The notes: a model not told the origin generated them from the sequence alone. A stretch of 64,000 nucleotides of DNA from Evansella sp041820985 (GCF_041820985.1 NZ_JBGUAU010000022.1:25605-89604), one strand, 5' to 3'; numbered from the stretch's first letter, positions 53,702-63,536 are shown. A program made the numbers and translations.

Positions 53702-54729
53702 AAAATAATATCAGTAATCTAATTTTTGTAGGTAGAACTAAAAGACGTCGTCGCTATATACTGGTTACTTCCTTCCTTGCATTGATTGCCTTTGCACTTT
53801 CCTGGACGATGCTAATGCTAGGAAACACTATTTATCCCGTTCAGGATGTAGTACGTGTTTTACTAGGGGAGGAAGTTCAAGGCGCATCATTTGCAGTAGG
53901 TACGATACGTTTTCCAAGGATGGTCGCAGGTGTTTTTGCTGGATTTGCCTTCGGAGTTGGTGGACATATATTCCAGACAATGCTTCGCAATCCTCTAGCA
54001 AACCCAAATGTCATTGGAATTACTGCTGGTTCAAGTGCAGCCGCAGTTTTTTGTATCATTGTACTTCAAGCAAGTAATATGGTTGTTTCCATTGCTTCTG
54101 TATTTGGTGGGCTAGCTACCGTGATAGTTATTTTTCTACTATCAAAAGGATCTTCTTTTTCTATTGGTAGATTAATATTAATTGGAATTGGAATTCAAGC
54201 AATGCTAAACGCAGTAATTTCCTATCTACTACTTATTGGTAAACACCACGATATTCCTACTGCAATGAGATGGCTAAGTGGTAGTCTAAATGGCGCGAAT
54301 ATGGAGAACCTTTCTCCTCTTATCATTACTGTCTTACTATTTACTCCTATCATTATGGCACTTGGAAAACAATTAGATATGTTAGAACTGGGAGAGCAAG
54401 CAGCAACTTCACTTGGTGTTGATACTAATAAAACAAGACTTGCGCTAATTGTCAGTTCTGTTCTTATCATTTCATTAGCGACTGCATCCACAGGACCAAT
54501 TGCATTTGTGGCATTTCTTTCTGGACCTATCGCCAAAAGACTAGTTGGTGTTGGGTTTTCAACCATTATTCCCGCGGGCCTTGTTGGGATCATTTTAGTT
54601 TTAGCATCAGATCTGATTGGACAATTCGCATTTGTTGCTAGATACCCAGTAGGTGTAATAACAGGGATTCTCGGTGCGCCCTACTTGATCTATCTGCTAA
54701 TCCGAATCAATCGAAAGGGAGATTTATAA
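53698..54729 (+). CDS. FecCD-family siderophore permease, subunit 2
   Basis: A 343-aa FecCD membrane protein: FQTMLRNPLANPNVIGITAG, GEQAATSLGVDTN and STGPIAFVAFLSGPIAKRLV are visible. Together with subunit 1 it makes the heterodimeric import channel. Overlaps the upstream gene by ATGA and the ATPase start by 1 bp. Confidence 0.93.
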   Translation: MKNNISNLIFVGRTKRRRRYILVTSFLALIAFALSWTMLMLGNTIYPVQDVVRVLLGEEVQGASFAVGTIRFPRMVAGVFAGFAFGVGGHIFQTMLRNPLANPNVIGITAGSSAAAVFCIIVLQASNMVVSIASVFGGLATVIVIFLLSKGSSFSIGRLILIGIGIQAMLNAVISYLLLIGKHHDIPTAMRWLSGSLNGANMENLSPLIITVLLFTPIIMALGKQLDMLELGEQAATSLGVDTNKTRLALIVSSVLIISLATASTGPIAFVAFLSGPIAKRLVGVGFSTIIPAGLVGIILVLASDLIGQFAFVARYPVGVITGILGAPYLIYLLIRINRKGDL

Positions 54730-55544
54730 TGAAACCAACACATACGTTTCAAACGGAGGGAGTCACTGCTGGATATGATAGTCAAACCATTCTGCAGGAA
54801 GTTAGTATTTCCATTCCAAGCAATAAAATAAGCATTATAATTGGAGCAAACGGCTGTGGTAAATCTACATTGCTAAAGACGATGGCTAGACTGATTAAAC
54901 CTATTGCGGGGAAAGTTACTTTAGATGGAAAACCAATGAACAAAATTCCTCCAAAACAATTGGCTCGTGTGTTGGGGCTTTTGCCTCAATCACCTATTGT
55001 ACCTGAGGGAATAACCGTAGGAGATTTAGTAGGGCGAGGAAGATATCCACACCAAACCTTTCTAAAGGGGTGGTCAAAAAAGGATTATGAAGCTGTTGCT
55101 GATGCGATGGAAATGATGAATATTACAGAATTTGCTGAACGGAATATCGATGAGCTTTCAGGTGGTCAAAGACAGCGTGTGTGGATTGCAATGGCTCTGG
55201 CGCAACAAACAGAAATTTTGTTTCTTGATGAGCCAACAACCTATTTAGATATCACGTATCAAGTAGAAATTCTTGACCTGTTAACAGACCTTAACCGTAA
55301 ACGTGGTACAACCATTGTAATGGTCCTTCATGATATTAATTTATCCGCTCGTTATGCAGACTATATCTTTGCTCTTCAAAAAGGAAAGCTTGTCACAGCG
55401 GGAGAGCCATCAAAGGTTATTACAAGCAAAATGATTGAAGACATTTTTGGTCTCCAGTGCACTGTCATAAAAGACCCCGTTTCGGGCTCTCCTTCCGTGG
55501 TACCAATTGGACGATATCATAATAAAATGAAAATGTATTCTTAA
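54729..55544 (+). CDS. Siderophore ABC transporter ATPase
   Basis: A 271-aa ATP-binding protein: Walker A GANGCGKST (about 39-47), Q-loop LLPQSPIVPEG, signature LSGGQRQRVWIAMAL and Walker B EILFLDEPTTYLD, with the switch His in VLHDINLS. It powers the importer encoded just upstream. It closes the operon. The pale hairpin near 55560-55610 may terminate it. Confidence 0.95.
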   Translation: MKPTHTFQTEGVTAGYDSQTILQEVSISIPSNKISIIIGANGCGKSTLLKTMARLIKPIAGKVTLDGKPMNKIPPKQLARVLGLLPQSPIVPEGITVGDLVGRGRYPHQTFLKGWSKKDYEAVADAMEMMNITEFAERNIDELSGGQRQRVWIAMALAQQTEILFLDEPTTYLDITYQVEILDLLTDLNRKRGTTIVMVLHDINLSARYADYIFALQKGKLVTAGEPSKVITSKMIEDIFGLQCTVIKDPVSGSPSVVPIGRYHNKMKMYS

Positions 55545-55631
55545 ATCAAGTCAAAAAAAACTCGCGAAGTAATCTTCCACATTCCTTTTGTTTTCGGGAA
55601 GTTGTGTTAGGCAAATTGTACAATTCATAAT

Positions 55632-56171
55632 GCGATCAACAATAGTTGGTCGTTTATTTATTTTAAAGAAAAGTTCCTGCCTCCCCCAGTGCTTAAACTG
55701 TTGTTTGAGTCTAGCCTAAAAGACACGATAAGTGTTGTGGAGGAGTTTATTGACGAGAACTATACTTTGATGAAAAAGAAGCTTAAATTACTGCCTTGGT
55801 TAAGGGAATGGGAAAAAACGGTGCCTACATTTTATTTTGTAGGTCATATTTTTCACAATGGCTATTTTATCGTAGTAGATATTTTAACGAGAGAGACGAT
55901 AGAAGTATTGATGCTAGACTCTGAGGCAACCCCACCTAGAAAAGGGGAAATTGTTCTCGGAACATTGATTCCCGTAGGAAATGTGGATTAATTTCCTATT
56001 GTTGATTTTTATCATTTTGATTATGAGGCAAGAGAAGCAATGTCCTCATGTATGCTGTATCACTTTGATAACTACTTAAAACATGAAACCATGCACGAAG
56101 CATTCATCCACGTTCTATCCATCATGCTACAGATAGAAAGCAAAATCTTCTTAGACAATCACCCAAAATAA
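55632..56171 (+). pseudogene. Decayed hypothetical gene with in-frame stop
   Basis: One frame stays coding-like for about 180 codons but lacks a start and has a stop after PVGNVD at 55989-55991. It then continues FPIVDFYHFDYEAREA to a second stop near 56171, ending QIESKIFLDNHPK. The GTG at 55689 has no ribosome site. I do not recognise the family. Confidence 0.55.
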
Positions 56172-56298
56172 ATCTTCAAGGAGCCCACTTCACTAGCAAA
56201 CTTCCCATTGAATTAGTATAGAGAAACTGGATAAAAAGACCGGTATAAGGTTATTTTGTAAGGATAAGAATTTATAAAATTTTTTGAACTTAGAAAGG

Positions 56299-56540
56299 TG
56301 TCTAGCTCCAGGCGCCAGTACCTCGTGTCAAATAACCTGGCCGATTAAAAAGTAAAAAGCACTTTTTATGTCTAGCTACATTCGCTATCTGCTGTGAAAA
56401 ATAACCTTCCAGTTAGAAAAGTAGAAAGCACTTTTCAATTGAAAGAACATTTTTCTTCGCAGATATGCAAGCGGATTAAGCTTTTCGTTCGTCCAGAACA
56501 TTTGCATTTCGGTCCTGAGAGGGCACCTTGCGCTTTTCTT
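56299..56540 (+). repeat. Repeat family C, copy 2
   Basis: Near-identical to 12762-13004 and in the same direction. The ORF at 56394-56612 is repeat-encoded and rejected. Right after it, 56566-56590 holds the reverse complement of a short GTGACGGTTCTCACTTGCCA repeat. Confidence 0.85.
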
Positions 56541-56755
56541 AATTACGGAATATTACAAAAGTGGCAAGTGAGAACCGTCACCTTTTGCCAGGTGAACTCT
56601 CTAAACCATTAACAATCTAGGTACATTTTATCAACATAATCCATCCCTCTTCAGAATATCTCATTTACTGATAAAATAGGATATAATTACTAGTAAATAT
56701 ACACTACATTAGGTCGAATGATATACAAATTTGTTAATTGTTGGAGGGGGATTTT

Positions 56756-57010
56756 GTGTTAGAGGTACTTATTCTCGTTATGATTGGTTTCGGTATTTTT
56801 TATATGAGAAGAAAAAAGAAAAAGAGGATCAATGCTACCTATGTAACGGATCAAGGGGAATTCGCCATTAAAGGAAATATGGACCGTTTTATTGTGAAGA
56901 AAGATGATAGATATGAGTTTTTGGTAGATAAGGGAGTTATTATTGCTTGTAAAGATAAGCAAATTCATAAGAAATTTGTTTATTATGGGGGTGAAGAGAA
57001 TGTTAAATAG
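56756..57010 (+). CDS. Small membrane-anchored protein, first gene of HNH cassette
   Basis: An 84-aa protein: an N-terminal membrane helix (about 1-16), a very basic stop-transfer (RRKKKKR) and a cytosolic beta-rich domain. GGAGGGGGATTTT precedes GTG 56756. Its 3' end overlaps the next gene by 11 bp. Family unknown to me. It looks like the membrane anchor or partner of the cassette. Confidence 0.65.
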   Translation: MLEVLILVMIGFGIFYMRRKKKKRINATYVTDQGEFAIKGNMDRFIVKKDDRYEFLVDKGVIIACKDKQIHKKFVYYGGEENVK

Positions 57011-57929
57011 ACTGAGAGAATTGTCTGATAAGTTCTTGGATTCTGCTGCTTCGAAGGTGCAGAGTTTTACAGGGGAGACGGAGAGACGACAGTTAGTTGC
57101 GCGACTGAAAAGCATCTATGATGATATTCGAATGCGATTGGAAGAACAGATTCTACATATTAATTCTGCCATTGATATTTTTAATCATAAGGTGGGAGAG
57201 TTGAATCAATACCGTGTAAGTACGGTACAAAAGAATATTACTAATTTAGGACTATTTCTTTGTCAGTTTGGTAGTTTGAAGCATGTAGGGAACTTCCAAA
57301 GTGAAGAAAAACAAGAACGTGTTGTGCTTCCTCGAAAACAATTTGAGGTGGTGGAGAGTTATATTGATCACGTTGATTGGAGCAAAGACGATGTTTTTTC
57401 CAAGACATTCTTTAAGAGTGTCTTTGGTGTTCGTCGAGAAACGCTGAAACTAAATGTGGAAGCGACTACGAGAATTGGAGAACTGGAGCTTTCTGGTGAA
57501 CGGTCTATTGAACTAGCGAAGTGGAAGGAACAATGTGTGAATGAGGACATAGAGATACTTGATATGTATCAACATAGTGTGAAGATGATCAGTGAAACGA
57601 TTGAAGAGAAAGTAATCCCTGAGATGGAATTGATTCAGGCTTTTTTACAATGTGATCAGATTAAGAATCAAGTTTTGGCAAATCAAGAGATTGCTGTTAA
57701 AGAGAATGGGGATATTAGTCTCCTTACTGGTACCCTTCACCATAAACATTTTCAATTTATCAAAAATACATTTATGTTCTTTCTCCTCTCATCCAAAATC
57801 TATAACACACCTGTGTTGACAAACTTGATGAACAATGAAAAACATGATCAGGAGCGTAATGAGGTTCTTCAATATAAAGAAATGATTGCGGAACAGCAGC
57901 AGAAATTACATTCAACGAGAATAAGTTAG
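57000..57929 (+). CDS. Helical hypothetical protein, second gene of HNH cassette
   Basis: A 309-aa protein predicted mostly alpha-helical, with coiled-coil-like heptads (for example 30-75 and 190-225). It has no membrane helix and no recognised domain. ATG 57000 is used because GGGGGTGAAGAG lies upstream. It ends 15 bp before the HNH-like gene, with TTAGGGAGGTGAC between. The tight spacing shows a shared operon; a scaffold or sensor role is only inference. Confidence 0.65.
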   Translation: MLNRLRELSDKFLDSAASKVQSFTGETERRQLVARLKSIYDDIRMRLEEQILHINSAIDIFNHKVGELNQYRVSTVQKNITNLGLFLCQFGSLKHVGNFQSEEKQERVVLPRKQFEVVESYIDHVDWSKDDVFSKTFFKSVFGVRRETLKLNVEATTRIGELELSGERSIELAKWKEQCVNEDIEILDMYQHSVKMISETIEEKVIPEMELIQAFLQCDQIKNQVLANQEIAVKENGDISLLTGTLHHKHFQFIKNTFMFFLLSSKIYNTPVLTNLMNNEKHDQERNEVLQYKEMIAEQQQKLHSTRIS

Positions 57930-57944
57930 GGAGGTGACTTTCAG

Positions 57945-59756
57945 ATGAAGATGAGTGAAGTAATGGAGGCTAGAACTGCGCTACTAGAGAAAGAGAAGAA
58001 GGTGTATTTGACGACGGTGAATCAGATCAATTCTCAAATGGGAGGGTTGTTGCAGAAGGATCTTGGTTCTCAATTCGTTTCCAATTGTGGGCGTGATTTA
58101 GCTGGAGAGTTAGTCCGAACATTCTTTGATACAACTGATTACCACATTACGGCTGATCAGTTAATGAGGAGAATGCTAGAGTTTTCCTATCAAAACGAAT
58201 ATGATCCTTTGGGGAACAATGAAGAAATACATAAGCTTATTTATAACTATAACGATGGTCCTACCTCTTCTACGTTGAACAACATAATGACGGACTTAGA
58301 ACAATCCAAGACGAAGTTGTTCGAAAAAGAAAAAGTGGTGTTAGATAATGGAAAAACGAAATCGAGCTACAAAGATCGAGGGATCATTCAAAAAGGAAAG
58401 AAAGCATATCGAGATCAAAAAACCGCAGACCAAAGTGGAGTTGAAGATGAGTTTACAGGAAAAGCAGAATCGAAATCTCAGAACTCACTAGGGTTTGATG
58501 TAAGTAATCTAGATGTAGACCACACACAAGCGCTAAGTACGGCTTATGTATACAATCGATATTTAAAAGAGGGTGGAGAAGAACGTATCAGAGAGTTTTA
58601 TAACTCATCGGAGAACTTCACCATGATGAACAAAACGGCGAACCAATCAAAAGGGGATGTCAAAGTTTTCGATAAAACAGGGAATGACATTACACATCGG
58701 GCTACCCCGGATCAATTGGCAGATGCTGTGGTGCAGCGTTGGGAAAATATTAAAGGGGAAGAAGCGAGAGGAAAGTTAGTAGAGGGAGGGTACTTGAATG
58801 AGGATGGAAAAGTACCGAAAAGTGTGAAAGCTAAGCTTACCTCGGAGCTGAAGAAATCGCAAAACGGAGAGAGTCGAACCATCCTAAAGGAAACAGATTA
58901 CAAAGCGGTGTCTAAGGATGCTGGAAAGCACGCTGCGAAATCTCTTGGAAAAATTGTAGGTGGGCAAGTCATCTACTATACGATGCCTCCGTTGTTATAT
59001 GAAATGAAAGGGATTATGAAGGATAAACATATCACGCTTGATAATGCGTTGACAAAGCTGGAGCAAGCAGGGAAGCGGATTTGTAAGTATGTGGTATCGA
59101 AGTTAAAGAACATATTTCAGGGCATCGCACAAAACGGACTGAAGACGTTTATCAAATCATTTTTTGATATCCTCATCAATATGGTGAAAGCTACTGTGAA
59201 AAAAATGATTCGATTGGCGAAAAATCTTGTATTAGCTGTGGTAGATGCAGTGAAAATCATTGGAGATAAAAGTGCTAGTGCAGCGCAAAAAGCGGATTCG
59301 GTATTTACGTTGTTCTCTGTAACACTTACTACGTTTACTGTGGAAATTCTGTTTGAGTACATAGAAAAGCAGTTTGCTATTCCGGAGCCATTACTGTTGC
59401 CATTACAAATAATATCGACGATCATTTGTACGAATTTCTCCTTACTTATATTGCAGAAAGCGGATCTTTTCAATGTGAAGCACGGGTTATTGATTGCAAA
59501 TATTGAAGAGGTTTTTGCAAAGGAGAATCAGAGATACATGGATGAAGTGCGTAGTTTGAGTGATTCATATTCTCATGATGTGGAAAGGAAGTTGCTAGAG
59601 ATTCAAGAGGAAACAACGGAGATTGCGCGGAATTTGATGGACATAAATTTGTACCAGGATTCTGTACAGAGTGATTTGGAATCCATTAGCGAGATTTTCA
59701 GTATGGGAATCGATTTTGAAAAAGAGTGGTTGGACTTCTTAGAAGTGGCGAATTAG
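57945..59756 (+). CDS. HNH-like nuclease/membrane protein, third gene of cassette
   Basis: A 603-aa protein. Residues 1-170 are helical and charged. Residues 188-240 match the beta-beta-alpha metal (HNH) nuclease layout: D192-H193 in LDVDHTQALS, N224 in SSENFTMMN, and N233 with K236-G237-D238 in TANQSKGD. The cysteines of zinc-type HNH proteins are absent. From 398 to 440 comes an amphipathic region, then hydrophobic segments at about 453-472 and 482-504, and a C-terminal coiled coil (520-600). A nuclease held at the membrane is inferred from this. GGGAGGTGACTTTCAG precedes ATG. I know no named family with this plan. Confidence 0.65.
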   Translation: MKMSEVMEARTALLEKEKKVYLTTVNQINSQMGGLLQKDLGSQFVSNCGRDLAGELVRTFFDTTDYHITADQLMRRMLEFSYQNEYDPLGNNEEIHKLIYNYNDGPTSSTLNNIMTDLEQSKTKLFEKEKVVLDNGKTKSSYKDRGIIQKGKKAYRDQKTADQSGVEDEFTGKAESKSQNSLGFDVSNLDVDHTQALSTAYVYNRYLKEGGEERIREFYNSSENFTMMNKTANQSKGDVKVFDKTGNDITHRATPDQLADAVVQRWENIKGEEARGKLVEGGYLNEDGKVPKSVKAKLTSELKKSQNGESRTILKETDYKAVSKDAGKHAAKSLGKIVGGQVIYYTMPPLLYEMKGIMKDKHITLDNALTKLEQAGKRICKYVVSKLKNIFQGIAQNGLKTFIKSFFDILINMVKATVKKMIRLAKNLVLAVVDAVKIIGDKSASAAQKADSVFTLFSVTLTTFTVEILFEYIEKQFAIPEPLLLPLQIISTIICTNFSLLILQKADLFNVKHGLLIANIEEVFAKENQRYMDEVRSLSDSYSHDVERKLLEIQEETTEIARNLMDINLYQDSVQSDLESISEIFSMGIDFEKEWLDFLEVAN

Positions 59757-59767
59757 GAGGAGAAAGA

Positions 59768-59839
59768 ATGATTTTCATTGTAGCTATTATCGTAATACTT
59801 GTTATTTTATTTTGCTGTGCGAAGTTGAATAGTAGATAA
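59768..59839 (+). CDS. Tiny transmembrane peptide (23 aa)
   Basis: A 23-aa ORF, MIFIVAIIVILVILFCCAKL then NSR: one membrane helix and a short basic tail. AGGAGGAGAAAGA precedes ATG, 11 bp after the HNH-like gene, and its stop abuts the next ATG. The strong ribosome site and packed arrangement support a real gene. Confidence 0.6.
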   Translation: MIFIVAIIVILVILFCCAKLNSR

Positions 59840-60253
59840 ATGGGGATTCGAAATAGAGTAAGAGAAATGAAAGAGGAGTTTGGGAAAGTGCCGTTATGTA
59901 ATGGGAAGTGTGAGAGAGCTCCACATATAAGGGAGTTCTGCTTTCCGTTATGCTGGAGATGTACCAGTATGTTAGTATCTGTTTTGTTGTTCTTTGTTAT
60001 TCACCTATTGTTTGAGGTTGATTATCCTAGGATCGGGATGGTGACCTTAGCTGTCTTGTCCATTCTCTTTCTGGCTCCTATGATTATGGATGGATTACTT
60101 CAGTATGTGTGGGGAAAAGAGAGTACAAATAGAAGACGGGTCGTTACTGGCTTTGTTGGTGGCATTGGTATTTGTATGGTTGCTGGTTTCATAGAGTTGT
60201 TGGTATTGGATTACTTTGATTCGCTACGATTACTGGTGATTTGGAGTAATTAG
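59840..60253 (+). CDS. DUF2085 membrane protein
   Basis: A 137-aa protein with three membrane helices. The N-terminal CNGKCERAPHIREFCFPLCW and RCTS sequence is the DUF2085 signature (two cysteine pairs and PLCWRC). Function of DUF2085 is unknown. It has no ribosome site of its own but starts directly at the stop of the 23-aa peptide, so it is translationally coupled. Whether it works with the HNH-like protein or is a chance neighbour is open. Confidence 0.8.
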   Translation: MGIRNRVREMKEEFGKVPLCNGKCERAPHIREFCFPLCWRCTSMLVSVLLFFVIHLLFEVDYPRIGMVTLAVLSILFLAPMIMDGLLQYVWGKESTNRRRVVTGFVGGIGICMVAGFIELLVLDYFDSLRLLVIWSN

Positions 60254-60332
60254 TATCATAGAATCTATCATTGTCAGTAAGCGTAATCGAGATGATGAAT
60301 ACTTACTTGAACTCAGATGTAATTCACATAGT

Positions 60333-60363
60333 AAAATGGCACCAGTTTCGTGCCATTTTATTT
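60333..60363. terminator. Bidirectional terminator
   Basis: AAAATGGCAC and GTGCCATTTT pair around CAGTTTC, with A/T tails on both sides. It serves the cassette and the convergent lipoprotein gene. Confidence 0.85.
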
Positions 60364-60427
60364 ATTTGTAGTTTTAATAAGAATGGTGACTCAAAAATCG
60401 TTCATATCGCCTTATGTTTTCGATATT

Positions 60428-60862
60428 TTACTGATTGATACTATGTAGTAATAATCGAAGTGAATTGGTCATGTTGTTAGAAGTTTTACACAACGTTTCT
60501 GTGTCTATCATATACATAAAATAGCTATGCTCGCCCTCTTCACCTAACCATAGATGTATCGGATGTGCTGGGAGTGCTCCTTCATCAGATTCATACTCTA
60601 TTAATAGGTCATAATCAGAAGTATCTATATCAATACTATAAGTTTCCTTGGTTGCTGTTGTGATTGCTTCTCTAAAGATAGGTATTGTTTCATCATCTGT
60701 AAAAACATGAAGGATACTTTCATTTATTTCCCCTAATTCCATTGTTTTTGAAATCGACACGGATGAAATCTCTTCATCTAATAGATCCATTGTTTCTTTT
60801 GGAAGAAGGGAACAACCGCTTAAAGCTAAAATGAGTATAAATGCCATGACTTTGTTTAACAT
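60428..60862 (-). CDS. Small lipoprotein of unknown function
   Basis: A 144-aa exported lipoprotein: MLNKVMAFILILALSGCSLL places the lipidated cysteine at C17. The mature part is acidic (DEEISSVSISKTME) with a late HLWLGEEGEHSYFMY strand. AGGAGAGGATAACGAGA precedes ATG. The layout resembles small YhfM-like Bacillus lipoproteins, but I cannot assign a family. Confidence 0.65.
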   Translation of the reverse strand: MLNKVMAFILILALSGCSLLPKETMDLLDEEISSVSISKTMELGEINESILHVFTDDETIPIFREAITTATKETYSIDIDTSDYDLLIEYESDEGALPAHPIHLWLGEEGEHSYFMYMIDTETLCKTSNNMTNSLRLLLHSINQ

Positions 60863-61092
60863 TCTCGTTATCCTCTCCTATTAGTAGTTGATATAAGAAT
60901 ACCATAAAATTTTAACTGGAAAAGTAGTTTTGCTTAAACATTATTATTGTGTTTGATCACTATTGGTAAAAGCATTTGAAGTTTGATTTAGGTATAATGA
61001 AGTAGAGTTTAAAGGATATGATGAGATATTAGAATAGATATGTCTGCGTTTTCATATTAATATCAGTTATTTTTCAATCGGGGGATGTAAAC

Positions 61093-63477
61093 ATGAAACA
61101 TTTAGATACGATTTCAAAAATGACGTTGGAACAGAAGATTGCTTTCTGTTCTGGCCAATCATTCTGGGAAACAAAAGAGTATAAGGAACTAGGGATTCCG
61201 TCGTTGTTTTTAAGTGATGGACCTCATGGACTGCGGAAACAAGAAGGAAAAGGTGACCACCTAGGTCTACAAGCGAGCATAGCTACCACGTGTTTCCCAA
61301 CAGCAAGTGCGGTAAGTACAGCATGGGATAGGAACCTTACTTACAAAATGGGGGAAGCAATTGGGAACGAAGCAGTGAAGTTAGGGGTTAATGTGGTGTT
61401 AGGTCCAGGTACCAACATGAAGAGAAACCCTTTATGTGGACGTAACTTTGAATATTTTAGTGAGGATCCCTTTCTTTCTGGAGTCTTATCAACATCGTGG
61501 ATCAATGGGTGCCAAAGTACAGGAACGGGAGTATCATTAAAACACTTTGCCTTGAATAATCAAGAGCTGAAGCGAATGAGTACGGATGTACGTGTGGATG
61601 ACCGTGCCATGAGAGAGTACTATTTGCCTGCCTTTGAAATGGCAGTGAAAGAGGGGAAACCCACTACGATTATGTGTGCCTACAATAAGGTAGAAGGATC
61701 GTATTGCAGTGATAATAAAACGTTAATAACGGATATCTTACGAAAGGAATGGGGATTTGACGGAGTGGTCATAACCGATTGGGGAGCAATGAATGATCGG
61801 ATAGAAGCTTTTAAAGCGGGTGTTGACCTAGAGATGCCAGGTAGTGAAGGTCGTTTTGATCAGGAAGTGAAAGCAGCTGTAGAAAATGGGGATGTAAAAG
61901 AAGAGTTCATAGATGAATGTGTTGATCGATTGCTGTCGTTGATTGAACGAACCACCTCGCAAAAGCAAGAGGACGTGTCTGATAATCTATTTCAGGAAAA
62001 TCACGAGTTGGCGAGACAAATTGCTCAGGCATCAGGAGTATTGTTAAAAAACGATTCCTTGTTACCACTTCAAAAAGATACGAAGGTTGCCGTTATTGGC
62101 AAGTTAGCAGAAACACCAAGGTATCAAGGAAGTGGCTCTTCTCAAGTAACACCAACGAGATTAACAAATCTTTTAGCTGGTATTAAGTCGTATACGGAAC
62201 ATATGACCTATGAGCAAGGATATACAATCGAAGACAAGGTGGAAGAGAGTCTCCATGAAAAGGCAGTGAAACTAGCAGAGTCAGCAGATGTGGTTGTATT
62301 GTGTATCGGTCTCACCGATATTTTTGAAAGCGAAGGGTTTGATCGAACGCACCTGAGACTACCAAAAAATCAGATCCAGTTACTACAAGATATCTCTAAC
62401 GTACAAGAGAATGTAGTCATCGTTCTAGTTGGAGGAAGTGCCATCGAAATGCCTTGGGAAAACAAGGCCAAAGCAATTCTTCATATGCAACTTGCTGGAC
62501 AAGCAGGTGGACAGGCTGCAGCAGATTTATTGTTTGGAACAGTTAATCCAAGCGGCAAGCTGACAGAAAGTTATCCGCTTGAGTATAGTGATGTAGTAAA
62601 CAGTAGTTATTATCAGGAGAATCCAAAGCAAACACCCTATTTGGAAAGTATGTATTGTGGCTATCGATACTTTACTTCAGCTGGGAAAAAGGTAAGGTAT
62701 CCGTTTGGTTATGGATTATCTTACACAACCTATGAGTATTCGAACATGGAAGTTCAGCGAGGAGAAAATGAGGAAGTAACTGTTACAGCTACTATTAAAA
62801 ATAGTGGACAAATGGCAGGGTATGAAATTGTTCAATTATATGTTTCACCAAAGACAGGCGGTGCTTATCGTCCAAAGCGAGAGTTAAAAGAATTTGTTAA
62901 ACTATATCTTGAACCAGGAGAAAGCAAAGAAGTGACGATCAATTTGAACAGAAGAAGCTTTACAATCTATGATAAGAAAAAATCAGATTGGATTGTGGAA
63001 AGTGGAGAGTATATCATTCAACTTGGAGCGGATTGTGAGAATATTCTTCTGGAAAAGAAGATTTTTTTAGAGGGTAATTCTCCTGTTAGTATTGATTCTA
63101 GTGATTGGTATGATACATTACAAGGCATTCCAACGAAGAAAGATTTTCTAACCATACATGAGCCATATCCAGAATATGTTCCACAGACAAAAGGGTCGTA
63201 TGATTTATCGAGTTCCATAAAAGAAATGAAGGAAACGAGCATTCTGTGTAGGTTCATCTATAAGGGTATAGAAAAGAAATTAGCAAAACAATTTGGCGGG
63301 AAAGTGGATTACTCCAACCCTGAATATAAAATGCTGATGGATTCAGCGTCAGATACTCCTATGAGGGCGTTGCCATTGTTTGCTCCAGATCAAATGTCCG
63401 TTCCAATCGTTCAGTTTATCGTGGATATTGCAAATGGGAACTTGTTTAGAGGGGTAAAGAGTCTATTTAAAAAATAA
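61093..63477 (+). CDS. GH3-family beta-glucosidase
   Basis: A 794-aa intracellular glycoside hydrolase (no signal peptide). The (beta/alpha)8 domain has SDGPHGLR (41-48), KHFALNNQE (150-158) and the nucleophile Asp229 in VVITDWGAMND. The alpha/beta sandwich follows (for example LLKNDSLLPL and the GFDRTHL segment), then a fibronectin III-like domain (about 560-650). An extra C-terminal stretch of about 100 residues is unusual. It probably cleaves beta-linked gluco-oligosaccharides. Weak GGGGGATG-type ribosome site. A terminator follows. Confidence 0.93.
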   Translation: MKHLDTISKMTLEQKIAFCSGQSFWETKEYKELGIPSLFLSDGPHGLRKQEGKGDHLGLQASIATTCFPTASAVSTAWDRNLTYKMGEAIGNEAVKLGVNVVLGPGTNMKRNPLCGRNFEYFSEDPFLSGVLSTSWINGCQSTGTGVSLKHFALNNQELKRMSTDVRVDDRAMREYYLPAFEMAVKEGKPTTIMCAYNKVEGSYCSDNKTLITDILRKEWGFDGVVITDWGAMNDRIEAFKAGVDLEMPGSEGRFDQEVKAAVENGDVKEEFIDECVDRLLSLIERTTSQKQEDVSDNLFQENHELARQIAQASGVLLKNDSLLPLQKDTKVAVIGKLAETPRYQGSGSSQVTPTRLTNLLAGIKSYTEHMTYEQGYTIEDKVEESLHEKAVKLAESADVVVLCIGLTDIFESEGFDRTHLRLPKNQIQLLQDISNVQENVVIVLVGGSAIEMPWENKAKAILHMQLAGQAGGQAAADLLFGTVNPSGKLTESYPLEYSDVVNSSYYQENPKQTPYLESMYCGYRYFTSAGKKVRYPFGYGLSYTTYEYSNMEVQRGENEEVTVTATIKNSGQMAGYEIVQLYVSPKTGGAYRPKRELKEFVKLYLEPGESKEVTINLNRRSFTIYDKKKSDWIVESGEYIIQLGADCENILLEKKIFLEGNSPVSIDSSDWYDTLQGIPTKKDFLTIHEPYPEYVPQTKGSYDLSSSIKEMKETSILCRFIYKGIEKKLAKQFGGKVDYSNPEYKMLMDSASDTPMRALPLFAPDQMSVPIVQFIVDIANGNLFRGVKSLFKK

Positions 63478-63536
63478 TCATGATAGTTGGGGAAAATATT
63501 GTTTTCAAACACATCCGGTGTTGTTTTCCACAAGGA

